Source of the DNA: Pseudomonadales bacterium
GTDB taxonomy: Bacteria; Pseudomonadota; Gammaproteobacteria; Pseudomonadales; Azotimanducaceae
NCBI GenBank assembly: GCA_041395945.1
Contig: JAWKZN010000001.1
Coordinates: forward strand, 1,612,001 to 1,676,000
DNA: 64,000 bases
Direction of reading: 5' to 3'
The notes beneath the pieces are model-generated. The model made no database searches. It was not told the origin of the DNA and was given only the letters and a program-made list of their open reading frames with translations. Positions 1 through 8,798 of this stretch are shown piece after piece. The stretch's first letter is position 1. Each line of letters opens with the position of its first letter. Made by a program: the position numbers and the translations under genes.

Positions 1-291
1 CGTATCAACCTGCAGGTGAATCTCTGCCAGTCCCGGGCGCCCGCACGTATTGCCGGATTTCTGTCGCTCGCGAAACTCCGCTTCGCCAGACTCGGTTTCG
101 ATCCCAACCACCTGCCGCTGTCCATGAGCCGTACAGATCTTGCCAACCATCTCGGACTCACCCTGGAGTGCCTGTCGCGGGTACTCAATACCTGGCGGCG
201 CACAGGCGTGATCGATACCGACCGCGACCTCATCCGCATCCTCAAACCCGATGAACTCGCCTGCAGTGCACCGCACCTCGGCGGTGTTTGA
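1..291 (+). CDS. Fnr/Crp-family transcriptional regulator, C-terminal part (5' end outside window)
   Basis: The reading frame is open from the first base to the stop at 289-291, so only the C-terminal part is present. It carries a helix-turn-helix typical of the Fnr/Anr/FixK group: a 'MSRTDLANHLGLTLECLSR' recognition region followed by 'RTGVI' and a wing. The cysteine-rich N-terminal oxygen-sensing part is not in the window, so an iron-sulfur type (Fnr/Anr) cannot be told from a FixK type. It sits 15 bases upstream of hemN, a common arrangement for Anr-like regulators. With the fixLJ-cco genes at 13.4-23.2 kb it is the likely anaerobic regulator of this region (inference). Confidence 0.9.
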   Translation, partial: RINLQVNLCQSRAPARIAGFLSLAKLRFARLGFDPNHLPLSMSRTDLANHLGLTLECLSRVLNTWRRTGVIDTDRDLIRILKPDELACSAPHLGGV

Positions 292-306
292 AAAGGAACA
301 CGATCC

Positions 307-1677
307 GTGAACAGCCATTTCGACCCGGACCTCATCCGCGCATACGACGTCAACGGCCCACGCTACACGTCCTACCCGACCGCCAACCTGTTTTCCGAGT
401 CATTCGCACCGGACGCATACACCCAGGCACTCCGGGAACTTCCCGACAGCGCACCTTTGAGCCTGTACATTCACGTGCCTTTCTGTGCCACGATCTGTTA
501 CTACTGCGCCTGCAACAAAATCATCACCAATAACCGCCGTCACGCAATCGGATATCTGAACAGCCTGTTCACCGAGATGGATCTGGTCAGCAGTCAACTG
601 CAGGGCTTCCATCCGGTGGAGCAGCTTCACTTCGGTGGCGGGACCCCGACCTATCTGAGCGACGCGCAGTTCGTAGAAGTCTTCGACCATCTCCAGAAGC
701 GCTTCCAGCTGCAGAGCGGGCCGGACCGGGACTACTCCATCGAGATAGATCCCCGCACGGTGACACCTGAGCGAATCCGCTTCCTCTGTGAAATCGGAAT
801 CAACCGCATGAGTCTCGGGATTCAGGATTTCGACCCGGATGTGCAGCTCGCCGTGAATCGACTGCAGAGCGAAGACGATACCGCCGCCATCATGAGAGCA
901 GCACGCGACAACAGCGTGAAGTCGATCAGTGTGGATCTCATCTATGGACTGCCGAAACAGAACCCGCGCAGCTTCACCCGGACTCTGGAACGCGTGATCG
1001 GCCTCAATCCGGACAGAATCTCCCTGTACAGCTACGCTCACCTGCCCGCGCGGTTCAAAACCCAGCGACAGATCAACACCGCCGACCTGCCAAGTCCGGA
1101 AGCCAAGCTGGGCCTTCTCCAGCTTGCTGTCGAGACGCTCAGCGCCGCCGGCTACATACACATCGGCATGGACCACTTTGCCAGACCTGAAGATGAGCTG
1201 GTGAAAGCTCAGGCTGATGGATCCCTGCACCGGAACTTTCAGGGCTACACGACCCACGGCCACTGCGAACTCGTAGGGCTCGGGGTAAGCGCCATCAGCA
1301 GTATCAGCAACCGCTATTGCCAGAATGCCAAGAGCCTGCCTGATTACACCGCCGCACTGGCGTCCGGACGACTGCCTGTCGAGCGGGGTCTGCTGCTTAC
1401 CGGGGAGGATACGATGATCCGGGAGATCATCGGTGATCTCATGTGTCACTTCACACTGGATGTCCGGGCTCTGGAAGCCAGCTATGGCGATCCGGGACGT
1501 GAAGTCTACGAATCCGCGCTCCCCGCCCTCAGGCCTCTGGCCGAAGATGGGCTGGTCGAACTGCTGCCCGGTCGGCTCAACGTCACCGAACGGGGCAGGT
1601 ATCTGATTCGCAATGTGTGCATGGTGTTCGACCGCCATCTGCCGGTGGCCACAACCAGTTTCTCAAAGGCTATCTGA
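307..1677 (+). CDS. hemN: Oxygen-independent coproporphyrinogen III oxidase
   Basis: This is a 456-residue radical-SAM enzyme that converts coproporphyrinogen III to protoporphyrinogen IX without oxygen, allowing heme synthesis under low oxygen. The iron-sulfur motif C-x3-C-x2-C-x-C is visible near residue 58 ('FCATICYYCAC'), as is the 'HFGGGTPTYL' SAM-binding stretch. Length matches HemN rather than the shorter HemW, and the N-terminal 'YDVNGPRYTSYPTA' is HemN-like. It starts with GTG 15 bases after the Fnr-family gene. Heme supply fits the many cytochromes and heme sensors encoded nearby. Confidence 0.95.
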   Translation: MNSHFDPDLIRAYDVNGPRYTSYPTANLFSESFAPDAYTQALRELPDSAPLSLYIHVPFCATICYYCACNKIITNNRRHAIGYLNSLFTEMDLVSSQLQGFHPVEQLHFGGGTPTYLSDAQFVEVFDHLQKRFQLQSGPDRDYSIEIDPRTVTPERIRFLCEIGINRMSLGIQDFDPDVQLAVNRLQSEDDTAAIMRAARDNSVKSISVDLIYGLPKQNPRSFTRTLERVIGLNPDRISLYSYAHLPARFKTQRQINTADLPSPEAKLGLLQLAVETLSAAGYIHIGMDHFARPEDELVKAQADGSLHRNFQGYTTHGHCELVGLGVSAISSISNRYCQNAKSLPDYTAALASGRLPVERGLLLTGEDTMIREIIGDLMCHFTLDVRALEASYGDPGREVYESALPALRPLAEDGLVELLPGRLNVTERGRYLIRNVCMVFDRHLPVATTSFSKAI

Positions 1678-1689
1678 ACACCGGGCTGA

Positions 1690-1908
1690 TCAGCGGGAAC
1701 GTATGAACTGGGTGTCTATGGCACCATCCAGCTCGCCGAGTTCGTAGCGCAGCGCCGTTGCTGCTGCTTCCGCGCCTGCGAGGGATCGATAATCCGCCAC
1801 GCAGGTGACGAGCAGCGCCAGCAACACATCCTCCCTGCTGCATCCGTCTCCCTCGCCGGCTTCGAGCGCCCGGGTAATCGCCCCTCTGGCAACACTGTAC
1901 TTGCTCAT
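1690..1908 (-). CDS. Small conserved-looking hypothetical protein coupled to a Usp gene
   Basis: This is a 72-residue acidic, largely helical protein starting 'MSKYSVARGAITRALE'. Its ATG overlaps the stop of the upstream Usp gene in an ATGA junction at 1905-1908, which supports translation and decides the start. It has no signal peptide, metal motif or family I recognise. The coupling suggests it is made together with the Usp protein. The main doubt is whether it is a real gene; the ATGA overlap and sensible composition argue for it. Confidence 0.55.
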   Translation of the reverse strand: MSKYSVARGAITRALEAGEGDGCSREDVLLALLVTCVADYRSLAGAEAAATALRYELGELDGAIDTQFIRSR

Positions 1909-2354
1909 TCCGGGTGATCGACCCGAACCGCCAGAACATCGCACTTAGCGCCGTGCAGTATGCCATTTGCGGTGGATCCGAGAATTCGACCGAGGCCATG
2001 CCGGCCGTGACTGCCCACGATGATCAGATCGGTGCGTAAGCCTGTCGCCATCTCCCGGATCTCGTGAGTCGGAGAACCCAGTACCACATGGACGTGATCC
2101 GGCTTGATCTGGAATCTGGTTGCGAGGTCGCCGAGCTGATCCTGGGCCTGTTTCATCGCTTCCTCTTCGAAGGACACCGCGCCCGATGCGATCGGCGCCA
2201 TATCCAGACCGCCGTAAACCTGGGTCAGGGGTTTGATCACCGTGAGCAGGTGCAGGCTGGCATTGTTGTTGTCAGCGATCTGTTGCGCCCGCTTCAGGAC
2301 TTGCACAGATTCTTCAGACAGATCCACGGCAACCAGAATGTTTGAATACCCCAT
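1905..2354 (-). CDS. Universal stress protein, single UspA domain, ATP-binding type
   Basis: A 149-residue single-domain Usp. It starts 'MGYSNILVAVDLSEES' and ends with the nucleotide-binding signature G-S-H-G-R-H-G-L-G-x8-GSTANG, the ATP-binding subclass. I chose the ATG at 2354 because the fold begins there; an upstream in-frame start at 2411 would add 19 residues that do not fit the family. The segment 'KPLTQVYGGLDMA' is shared with the Usp at 11407-11850, so the two are close paralogues. Usp proteins are soluble stress and low-oxygen survival proteins. It overlaps the next gene by four bases. Confidence 0.92.
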   Translation of the reverse strand: MGYSNILVAVDLSEESVQVLKRAQQIADNNNASLHLLTVIKPLTQVYGGLDMAPIASGAVSFEEEAMKQAQDQLGDLATRFQIKPDHVHVVLGSPTHEIREMATGLRTDLIIVGSHGRHGLGRILGSTANGILHGAKCDVLAVRVDHPE

Positions 2355-2516
2355 ACGCACCCGCCCCGATTTTTCCTGGATAACCAACGAGCCTACGCGA
2401 TCCGCCTGCACTGACTACCCGTGGATCACCGCCGTCCGGATTCGGAAAGCCCTTAGTGACACATCAGTGGCCGGTCGAGGTTAATCGGGGTTCATCTGCC
2501 AGGGCCCGAATGAATC

Positions 2517-2864
2517 ATGCCAAATCTGAACACCGCCCGAAAGCTACTCGAAGCCAGGCGAATCGAAATGATGGAACGGCACGAGCGGATTTCGCGACAC
2601 ACCCGCCATCGGGAGGAGCCGCTGCCGGCCGATTTCGCGGAGCAGGCAGTGGAACTCGAAAACGGCGAAACCCTGATCGCCCTGGACCAGGAACTGGAAG
2701 CCGAGATAAAGAAAATCGATCGCGCACTGGCGAGAATCGAGTCCGGCGACTATGCCTACTGCGAAAGCTGTGGAGAGGCAATCGGCGACGACCGTCTGGA
2801 TGCCGTACCCGTCACCGTACTCTGTATCGATTGTGCGAACGACAAGTCCCTGACCCGGGACTGA
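2517..2864 (+). CDS. DksA/TraR-type zinc-finger protein
   Basis: A 115-residue protein with an N-terminal helical hairpin and a C-terminal four-cysteine zinc finger (C-x2-C-x17-C-x2-C; 'YCESCGE' and 'CIDCAND'). It is shorter than canonical DksA (about 150 residues) and resembles the short DksA/TraR or YbiI-like proteins. Members bind the RNA polymerase secondary channel and tune transcription, often with ppGpp. It is transcribed divergently from the Usp gene and is followed five bases later by a CBS-pair gene, giving a small stress-control operon. It is probably not the main DksA of the cell (inference from length and context). Confidence 0.85.
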   Translation: MPNLNTARKLLEARRIEMMERHERISRHTRHREEPLPADFAEQAVELENGETLIALDQELEAEIKKIDRALARIESGDYAYCESCGEAIGDDRLDAVPVTVLCIDCANDKSLTRD

Positions 2865-2868
2865 AGCG

Positions 2869-3294
2869 ATGCAGGAGCCCAGGGTCAAATCAGCGATGAC
2901 GGCTTTCCCCTATGCCATTGACGTCATCGCACCCATTGGCGAGGCGCGGGCGCTCATGCTCGAACGCAGGGTGCATCATCTTCCGGTGACCCGGGGCGAT
3001 GAACTGGTCGGTATCATCACCGACCGGGACATCAAGCTGATCCTGGGTCCCGAACTGGGCTCACCGGACCCCAAGGAACTCACTGTCGAGGATGCCTACG
3101 TGAGCCCGGGCTATGTCGTGGATCTCGATGTACCCCTGCAGCAGGTGCTGTCCACCATGGCCGAACGCCACATTGGCGCCGCGCTGGTGACACATCACGG
3201 CCGCCTCGCCGGGATATTCACAGCGACAGATGCCTGTCGGGTGTTTGCCGCCTATCTGCAGGAGCGCTTCCATCCTCCCGCTGCATCCGCATGA
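2869..3294 (+). CDS. CBS domain-pair protein
   Basis: A 141-residue protein consisting of two CBS domains: residues about 7-65 ('HHLPVTRGDELVGIITDRDI') and about 75-130 ('HIGAALVTHHGRLAGIFTATD'). CBS pairs bind adenosine nucleotides and act as energy or redox sensors. There is no fused enzyme or channel, so this is a stand-alone regulator. It follows the DksA-like gene by a few bases. Small CBS proteins beside Usp genes are a recurring element of hypoxia or dormancy gene sets. Confidence 0.9.
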   Translation: MQEPRVKSAMTAFPYAIDVIAPIGEARALMLERRVHHLPVTRGDELVGIITDRDIKLILGPELGSPDPKELTVEDAYVSPGYVVDLDVPLQQVLSTMAERHIGAALVTHHGRLAGIFTATDACRVFAAYLQERFHPPAASA

Positions 3295-3307
3295 AAGGAG
3301 ACAATTG

Positions 3308-3745
3308 ATGATGCCGCTGCGTCTTCTGATTCAGATCCTGATCCTGCTGGCGAGCGGCTGCTACAGCAGCGTATCCGGCGATGAGGCGGCAGAGACTGCC
3401 GAACACCCTCCCGCCTATGATGGCTCGGCACTCTACCTTGCCAATTGTTCGAACTGTCACGGCCTCTATGGCGAGGGAGACGGTGCCGTCACTCCGGACC
3501 TTTCGGTGGTACTGCTGGATCTGAGGTATCTTTCTGCCCGCAATTCAGGCAGCTATCCCGAGGCCTTCGTCCGGGACATCATCGACGGCAGAACCACACG
3601 CGCGACTCACGGGCCATCGGGCATGCCTGTGTGGGGTGCGGAATTCACCCGGTCTGAAGGGTTTGACGAGCCGGCCCTGGCCAGAGCGCAGGCGAAGGTG
3701 GATGCGCTGGTCGAATTCCTGCGCAGAATGCAGATTTCAGACTGA
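3308..3745 (+). CDS. Monoheme c-type cytochrome, exported
   Basis: A 145-residue protein with an N-terminal signal segment ('LLIQILILLASGC'), possibly a lipoprotein signal, and one heme c motif, 'CSNCH', followed by 'GLYGEGDG' as in class I cytochromes. The likely distal methionine is in 'GPSGMPVWG'. The start at 3308 is supported by a strong AAAGGAG ribosome site seven bases upstream; longer frames lack this. It is probably a small periplasmic electron carrier. Its 3' end overlaps the convergent antiporter gene by nine bases. Confidence 0.88.
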   Translation: MMPLRLLIQILILLASGCYSSVSGDEAAETAEHPPAYDGSALYLANCSNCHGLYGEGDGAVTPDLSVVLLDLRYLSARNSGSYPEAFVRDIIDGRTTRATHGPSGMPVWGAEFTRSEGFDEPALARAQAKVDALVEFLRRMQISD

Positions 3746-4912
3746 CAGTCCCCGCTCCTCCACGCGGCGCAGCACCCAGCGGGTCAGCACCGGTGACGTC
3801 AGCTCAAGCAGGAATGTGGTTGCCAGAATCACACTCAATATGGTCTCCCGATACTCAGGGAGCCGCTGCGAAGCCATCAGGGCCATGCCGAGAGCCACAC
3901 CAGCCTGGGCCAGCAGGGCTAAGGACAGCATGCCGGGCGCCCGGACTTCTACACTCAGCAGGCGGTTTGTCACAGCCAGTCCGAGCCAGGTACCGATTCC
4001 CCGGGCAAGGATATAGAGGACACCGATGACACCCACCAGCGTCAGAGATACAACGGCGAGCGATGCACCAGCGAAGATGAAAAACAGAATCATGAACGGC
4101 CACTCGGCCTGCTCTACGGACTGAAACGGCTTTTCGGAGTCTTTGCCGAAGCTGGCGACGACGGCGCCCATGGTCATCGCAGAGAGAATCGGCGAGAGGT
4201 CGAAAACGGCGGCAGTGCCTGCGCAGAGAAACAGAAATCCGAAAGCTTCGGCCTGGGTGGAATCACCGTTCACCTTCAGCGAAGCCAGCCGAACGGAGAG
4301 CAGTCCCATCGCCACTCCGAGCAGCCCGCCGAGCAGCACACTTCCGAAAATTTCCAGCACTCCCAGCCACAGCGGCTCCAGACCCGGGGTGCCTGTGAGT
4401 ACGGTAGCCGCTGCCAGCAGAAGTGAAAAGAGGATCAGACCCAGGGCATCGTCGATGGCAACGATGCTGAGCAGCTGATCGACAAAGTCACCACGCACAT
4501 CCGCCTCTTTCACCACATCGAATGTCGCAGCAGGCGCTGTCGCCGAGGCGATGCCGGCAAACAGCAGCGCAAGCGGCAGCTCGACACCTGCGCAGATCAG
4601 CACCACGAAAACCACCAGCGCGGACCCACACACTTTCCCGAGTGCCAGCAGCGTCATGTCTGCTCCCCGCGCACGGAGGATTACCGGTGAGAGATGGCGG
4701 CCCAGCAGAAAACCCACAAGCGCCAGCGCAACCCCGGTGAGCTGCGGAAACCACTCATCAATGATGCGCCCGGAAACGAGATCAAGCCCATATGGACCGA
4801 TGGCGACCCCGCAGGCCAGCAGCCAGGTGATACGGGGCAGCGGAGTGGCTTTGCCAATGACGTCCGCCACCAGACCAACCAGAAACAGCCCGCCCAGGAC
4901 CAGCAGATCCAT
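3737..4912 (-). CDS. Cation:proton antiporter, CPA family (Kef/NhaP-like membrane domain)
   Basis: A 391-residue hydrophobic protein with about eleven membrane segments and no C-terminal TrkA-N domain, so it is only the transport part of a Kef-type protein. The N-terminal stretch ('GGLFLVGLVADVIG' then 'PRITWLLACGVAIGP') and the 'SIVAIDDALGLILFSLLLA' helix with its paired Asp residues match the ion-binding site of the CPA superfamily. It would exchange monovalent cations for protons in the inner membrane. It reads in the same direction as the Usp gene 17 bases upstream, suggesting co-transcription. The exact ion cannot be told. Confidence 0.88.
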   Translation of the reverse strand: MDLLVLGGLFLVGLVADVIGKATPLPRITWLLACGVAIGPYGLDLVSGRIIDEWFPQLTGVALALVGFLLGRHLSPVILRARGADMTLLALGKVCGSALVVFVVLICAGVELPLALLFAGIASATAPAATFDVVKEADVRGDFVDQLLSIVAIDDALGLILFSLLLAAATVLTGTPGLEPLWLGVLEIFGSVLLGGLLGVAMGLLSVRLASLKVNGDSTQAEAFGFLFLCAGTAAVFDLSPILSAMTMGAVVASFGKDSEKPFQSVEQAEWPFMILFFIFAGASLAVVSLTLVGVIGVLYILARGIGTWLGLAVTNRLLSVEVRAPGMLSLALLAQAGVALGMALMASQRLPEYRETILSVILATTFLLELTSPVLTRWVLRRVEERGLSV

Positions 4913-4929
4913 TTAGGGAAGTGCCCACA

Positions 4930-5838
4930 TCAGGGATGGATGGTGAGCAGATCGCAGGGTGAGCGAGTGAGTATTTTTTCCGCCGAGTTGCCGAGCAGGC
5001 GGGCGTTGATCCCACGCCGGGCGGCACTGCCGACGACAATCAGACCCGCGTTGATCTTGCGCGCTGTGGCGTTCACCATGTGACCCACCTTACCGGCCGG
5101 CCGGTGCACGCGGGCAGCCGGAATACCGTAGCGGCTGATCAGAGACGCCAGGAATTCTCCCGTGGCCTCGATTGCCTGCTTGCGGATCTTACGCGGGTTT
5201 ACCAGATCCAGATCGTGCAGTACCTCGGAATACTCAACCACAGCAACACAGTGCAGCTTGCCGCCCTGCAGTTCTGCGAAACGCGCAGCCGCGTCCAGTA
5301 CCTTCAGATTCAACATCTGATGTTTACGATCCGCGTTGCGCAGATCGAGTGTGGCCAGCACATCGCGGCCGGCCTTCTTCCGGGACTTTTTCCCGGATCC
5401 ACCGCCTGATTGACTGCCCACCAGCAGCAGAGGCTTAGGGCAGGAGCGGATGAGCTGCCAGTCCAGTGGTGTGTGTACAAGGGTCTGGGTCTTGTGCACC
5501 GACTTAACCACGAGATCCACGTCACTGGCATGCTCAGCAACCCACTCCGCGATATCCGAGGTCCACACCGTTTCCAGGCTCAGATTCCCGGCAAGCAGGT
5601 TCCGATCCCGCAGGGTGGCGTCCAGCCACACCTTCCGCTGGCGGAGAATTTCCTTTTTCAGCGCGCGGCGCTGGTGGACATCGTAAACCGGGTTCTGTTC
5701 CACCATCGCCTGCCAGGCAAAGGACGTCAGATGCAGATGAGCATTGCTGTGCCTGTGCAGCTCGATTGCCCGTTCCAGAGCCGCCTGGGGATGTTTGGGT
5801 TTGTCCAGGATGACAAGTATGGATCGCGGGTTCTTCAC
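4930..5838 (-). CDS. Universal stress protein with two tandem Usp domains (UspE-like)
   Basis: A 302-residue protein with two Usp folds: residues about 5-140 ('RSILVILDKPKHPQAALERA') and about 160-300, the latter ending with 'GSAARRGINARLLGNSAEKIL'. The second domain keeps a nucleotide-binding-like glycine signature; the first does not show one. Size and layout match UspE-type proteins. It lies between the antiporter and a second two-domain Usp gene, all on the minus strand and closely spaced, so they are likely one operon. Confidence 0.9.
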   Translation of the reverse strand: MKNPRSILVILDKPKHPQAALERAIELHRHSNAHLHLTSFAWQAMVEQNPVYDVHQRRALKKEILRQRKVWLDATLRDRNLLAGNLSLETVWTSDIAEWVAEHASDVDLVVKSVHKTQTLVHTPLDWQLIRSCPKPLLLVGSQSGGGSGKKSRKKAGRDVLATLDLRNADRKHQMLNLKVLDAAARFAELQGGKLHCVAVVEYSEVLHDLDLVNPRKIRKQAIEATGEFLASLISRYGIPAARVHRPAGKVGHMVNATARKINAGLIVVGSAARRGINARLLGNSAEKILTRSPCDLLTIHP

Positions 5839-5857
5839 GCTGGGGGTATCCTCATGA

Positions 5858-6919
5858 TTACTCAGTTTTCGATGACTTGCCGGCCCGCCGGGCGGTCTTC
5901 GCAGAGCGATTTCTGCTGCGCAGCGGTACCGTCAGTACATCGGTATCAACCGCATGGAGAATACGCTCCGAGGTGTTACCGAGTAAAACACCACCCACAC
6001 CTTCCCGGGCATGGGTACCCAGGATCAGCAACGCCGCATCGGCCTCTTCGCAGACTCTGGCGAGCACACCGGCGGCCTGTCCTTCATCGAGAATGAGGTG
6101 TCGATAGCGGATACCCGCCTTCTTCACCAGCTTCGCAATACGATCACGGATGTCCTGTTCCACAGCATCTTTGATTTCCTCATAGCTCTTTACCGCCCCG
6201 AGTTCACCTACCCAGGGTTCGAACAACGGATAGGCACAGACCAGACAGAGGTCGGCAGAAAGCGCATCGGCCAGGTGGCGCGATTGAGCAAGCAGATCGA
6301 GATTCAATGCCTGATGCGTTTCATCGAACACGTCCAGCGCACACAACAGAGTCGGCGTCTTCGGCCATGCCTGAGGCTTGACGATCATCACCGGCACCTT
6401 CGAGTGTCTGAGCAGATTCCACTCGGACGGGGTGCGCACCAGCGCGCCGATCCCGGCAGCCTGCTTTTCATCCGCGGCTTTGAGAATCAGATCGGCATCA
6501 GTTTCAGCCGCAGCGTGCAGCACACCCTCCCAATGGCGGGAATTCCACAACGTGGCGGACTCGAGGTCGGGCAGCCTGGACCGGACCCTGAAAAGCTGCT
6601 CTTCGAGTTCGCTCTCGGCGGATTCGAGCAGAAAGGTCTTCAGCTGCGCTGAATTCTCGATGGCCGAAACACTGAGATCGGCTATCCCTTCATAGATGAC
6701 CTGCACCACATGTACCCGGGTAGCGGGTCCTGAGAGAAGCCGTGCTTTCTCAAACAGGTAGGACGAACTCAACGCGTCGTCGTAAACCAACAGAAGGTTT
6801 TCCGGATGCATCTTCGAGTTGTCGCCAGGCGGGTCGCCTGCCCGGGAACGCTTCACTGTTCGATTCTGTTTCTTCGCAGCCACCTTCACATCTCCCATTC
6901 CGTTGAGCAGGACCTTCAC
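5858..6919 (-). CDS. Universal stress protein with two tandem Usp domains and a basic N-terminal extension
   Basis: A 353-residue two-domain Usp. The first fold begins only around residue 40 ('NLLLVYDDALSSS'), after a lysine/arginine-rich leader, and the second ends with 'GTHAREGVGGVLLGNTSERIL'. The C-terminus is also very basic ('RSRNRSAKTARRAGKSSK'), unusual for the family. The start is uncertain: GTG at 6919, ATG at 6898 and ATG at 6811 are all in frame. It is the first gene of the Usp-Usp-antiporter minus-strand run and diverges from another two-domain Usp gene at 7063. Confidence 0.88.
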   Translation of the reverse strand: MKVLLNGMGDVKVAAKKQNRTVKRSRAGDPPGDNSKMHPENLLLVYDDALSSSYLFEKARLLSGPATRVHVVQVIYEGIADLSVSAIENSAQLKTFLLESAESELEEQLFRVRSRLPDLESATLWNSRHWEGVLHAAAETDADLILKAADEKQAAGIGALVRTPSEWNLLRHSKVPVMIVKPQAWPKTPTLLCALDVFDETHQALNLDLLAQSRHLADALSADLCLVCAYPLFEPWVGELGAVKSYEEIKDAVEQDIRDRIAKLVKKAGIRYRHLILDEGQAAGVLARVCEEADAALLILGTHAREGVGGVLLGNTSERILHAVDTDVLTVPLRSRNRSAKTARRAGKSSKTE

Positions 6920-7062
6920 TCACACGGTAACGCCCAATCCCCGGTAAGCTATCCGTATTTCCACCGAACCCTCGGAATCTACCTAATGGCCTGGATCGAC
7001 TCGGACGGTAAGGTTGGTCAGGTCAGTCAGCAGACTCCTTCAATGCAATCCGGAGAGTGGAG

Positions 7063-7989
7063 ATGGTAAAGCGAGCTAACGATGCCCCGGCGAAGACACT
7101 GTTCAGGAAGATACTGATCGCCAACGACAGTCTCCAGGGCATGGACATCGCGCTCGAAAAAGCCGCACTGATCGAGCACTTCAGCGGTGCCGCAATCGAA
7201 GTGGCGGAAGTGATCTACGACACCATTGCCGAGGAACCCGAAGCCGTACTTCCCAGACCTCAACAGGCCGCTCTGATCGAAGGCCTGAAGGCCGCGGAGC
7301 GTAAAGGCCTGCGCAGGCTGATCGAGCCCTATGAGTCCCGGGTGGCCGATCTCAGCTGTTCCGTCCTCTGGAACAAGCAGGCTGCAAAAGGTGTGCTGGA
7401 CGCCCTCAACGGTGTCGATCTGCTCATCAAACCCGTCTCGCAACACAAAATTCTGCTCGATCGGCTGCAGGCCCCTCTGGACTGGTCACTCATGCGCGCA
7501 GCACCCTGCCCGGTGCTGATTTCGAAGCAGCCCTGGCCGGTAACCCGCCATGTGGTGGCAGCACTGGATGCGGCAGACACCACACATGCCGCTCTCAACC
7601 GGGTGATTCTGGAACATGCGGATCAGATCGCCAGAATACTCGGCTGCGATCTTCACGTGGTGTCTGCCTATCCCAGTCTGGGCCAGACGGTCAATGAACT
7701 GCAGGTCGCGATGGACTACGCAGGCATCAAGAAGGATATGCGGGAATCCAGAGCAAAGTTCATCGAGTCTCTCGTAACCGAGGTCGGAGCGGCGGTGACC
7801 AGAATTCACCTTCTCGAAGGTCGCGCCAGGGATGTCATTCCCGGAATGGCAAATGAGCTGGGTGCAGCGGTTACCGTGCTGGGTACCGCGGCGCGACGTG
7901 GACTTTCTCAGCTCATCATCGGCAACACGGCAGAAGCCATCATCAGCGCGCTGAACAGCGATGTGATCACGGTTCGGGAATCTGGCTGA
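7063..7989 (+). CDS. Universal stress protein with two tandem Usp domains
   Basis: A 308-residue two-domain Usp. Domain one begins at 'FRKILIANDSLQGMD' and domain two at 'TRHVVAALDAADTTH'; the second ends with the signature 'GTAARRGLSQLIIGNTAEAII'. ATG at 7063 is preferred because a CGGAGAG sequence lies just upstream; a GTG at 7057 is possible. It is the third two-domain Usp in a row and the only one here on the plus strand, divergent from the gene at 5858-6919. A weak stem (8004-8007 with 8015-8018) followed by six T (8024-8029) after the stop could end its transcript. Confidence 0.9.
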   Translation: MVKRANDAPAKTLFRKILIANDSLQGMDIALEKAALIEHFSGAAIEVAEVIYDTIAEEPEAVLPRPQQAALIEGLKAAERKGLRRLIEPYESRVADLSCSVLWNKQAAKGVLDALNGVDLLIKPVSQHKILLDRLQAPLDWSLMRAAPCPVLISKQPWPVTRHVVAALDAADTTHAALNRVILEHADQIARILGCDLHVVSAYPSLGQTVNELQVAMDYAGIKKDMRESRAKFIESLVTEVGAAVTRIHLLEGRARDVIPGMANELGAAVTVLGTAARRGLSQLIIGNTAEAIISALNSDVITVRESG

Positions 7990-8027
7990 TCGGGGGCGGA
8001 TACCTGCTGAACTGGCAGCCGTCTTTT

Positions 8028-8786
8028 TTAACCGTCCGGCCCAGCCGCCATCCGGCTCAACGAATCCATGAATGAGACCGGAAGCGGGAAAACGATAGTA
8101 GAACTCTTTTCACCGGCGATCTCTGTCAGAGTCTGCATATAGCGCAGCTGCATGGCCTCCGGACGCTGACTGAGCAGCACGGCGGCATCCACGAGTTTCT
8201 GCGCGGCCTGCTCCTCGCCCTCTGCATGAATGATCTTCGCGCGTCGTTCCCGCTCGGCCTCGGCCTGCCGGGCGATTGCCCGGATCATGCTTTCGTCGAT
8301 ATCCACATGTTTGATCTCGACATTGGCGACCTTGATGCCCCACTGATCTGTCTGTTGATCAAGGATTTCCTGGATATCGTTGTTGAGCCTTTCCCGCTCC
8401 GCGAGCAGTTCATCGAGTTCGTGCTGACCCAGCACGGAACGCAGGGTGGTCTGCGCCAGTTGACCGGTTGCTTCCATGTAGTTTTCAACATTGATGATGG
8501 ACCGCTCCGGATCCACGACCCGGAAATACAGAACAGCATTGACCTTCACCGAAACGTTGTCCCGGGTAATCAGATCCTGGCTGGGGATGTCCAGCACCAG
8601 GGTGCGCAGATCTACCCTGACCATCTGCTGGATCACGGGAATGATGATGATCAGACCGGGTCCTTTGACTTTCTGGAAGCGTCCAAGCATGAACACCACA
8701 CCGCGCTCGTACTCGCGCAGCACCTTGAACGCGCTCATCAGCAGGCCGGCTGCCAGGGCGATGACTACAACCGAAAAAATTTCCAT
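8028..8786 (-). CDS. Slipin (stomatin/prohibitin, SPFH family) membrane scaffold protein
   Basis: A 252-residue SPFH protein with one N-terminal membrane segment (residues about 3-20), then the slipin core: 'LREYERGVVFMLGRF', 'KGPGLIIIIPVIQQM' and 'DIPSQDLITRDNVSVKVNAVLYFRV'. The C-terminal half is helical and rich in 'RQAEAERERRAKIIHAEGE', the coiled region through which these proteins oligomerise in membrane microdomains. It lies just downstream of an nfeD gene on the same strand, the classic slipin/NfeD (STOPP) pair thought to act together in membrane organisation or quality control. Confidence 0.95.
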   Translation of the reverse strand: MEIFSVVVIALAAGLLMSAFKVLREYERGVVFMLGRFQKVKGPGLIIIIPVIQQMVRVDLRTLVLDIPSQDLITRDNVSVKVNAVLYFRVVDPERSIINVENYMEATGQLAQTTLRSVLGQHELDELLAERERLNNDIQEILDQQTDQWGIKVANVEIKHVDIDESMIRAIARQAEAERERRAKIIHAEGEEQAAQKLVDAAVLLSQRPEAMQLRYMQTLTEIAGEKSSTIVFPLPVSFMDSLSRMAAGPDG

Positions 8787-8798
8787 TGCTATAACTCC

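Noticed and set aside
400..1638. A 412-residue minus-strand frame opposite hemN
   Set aside because: hemN has all radical-SAM motifs; the antisense product has none.
8004..8030. Intrinsic terminator after the two-domain Usp gene
   Set aside because: The stem has only four base pairs and the T-run overlaps the stop of the convergent gene; too weak to list as a terminator feature.
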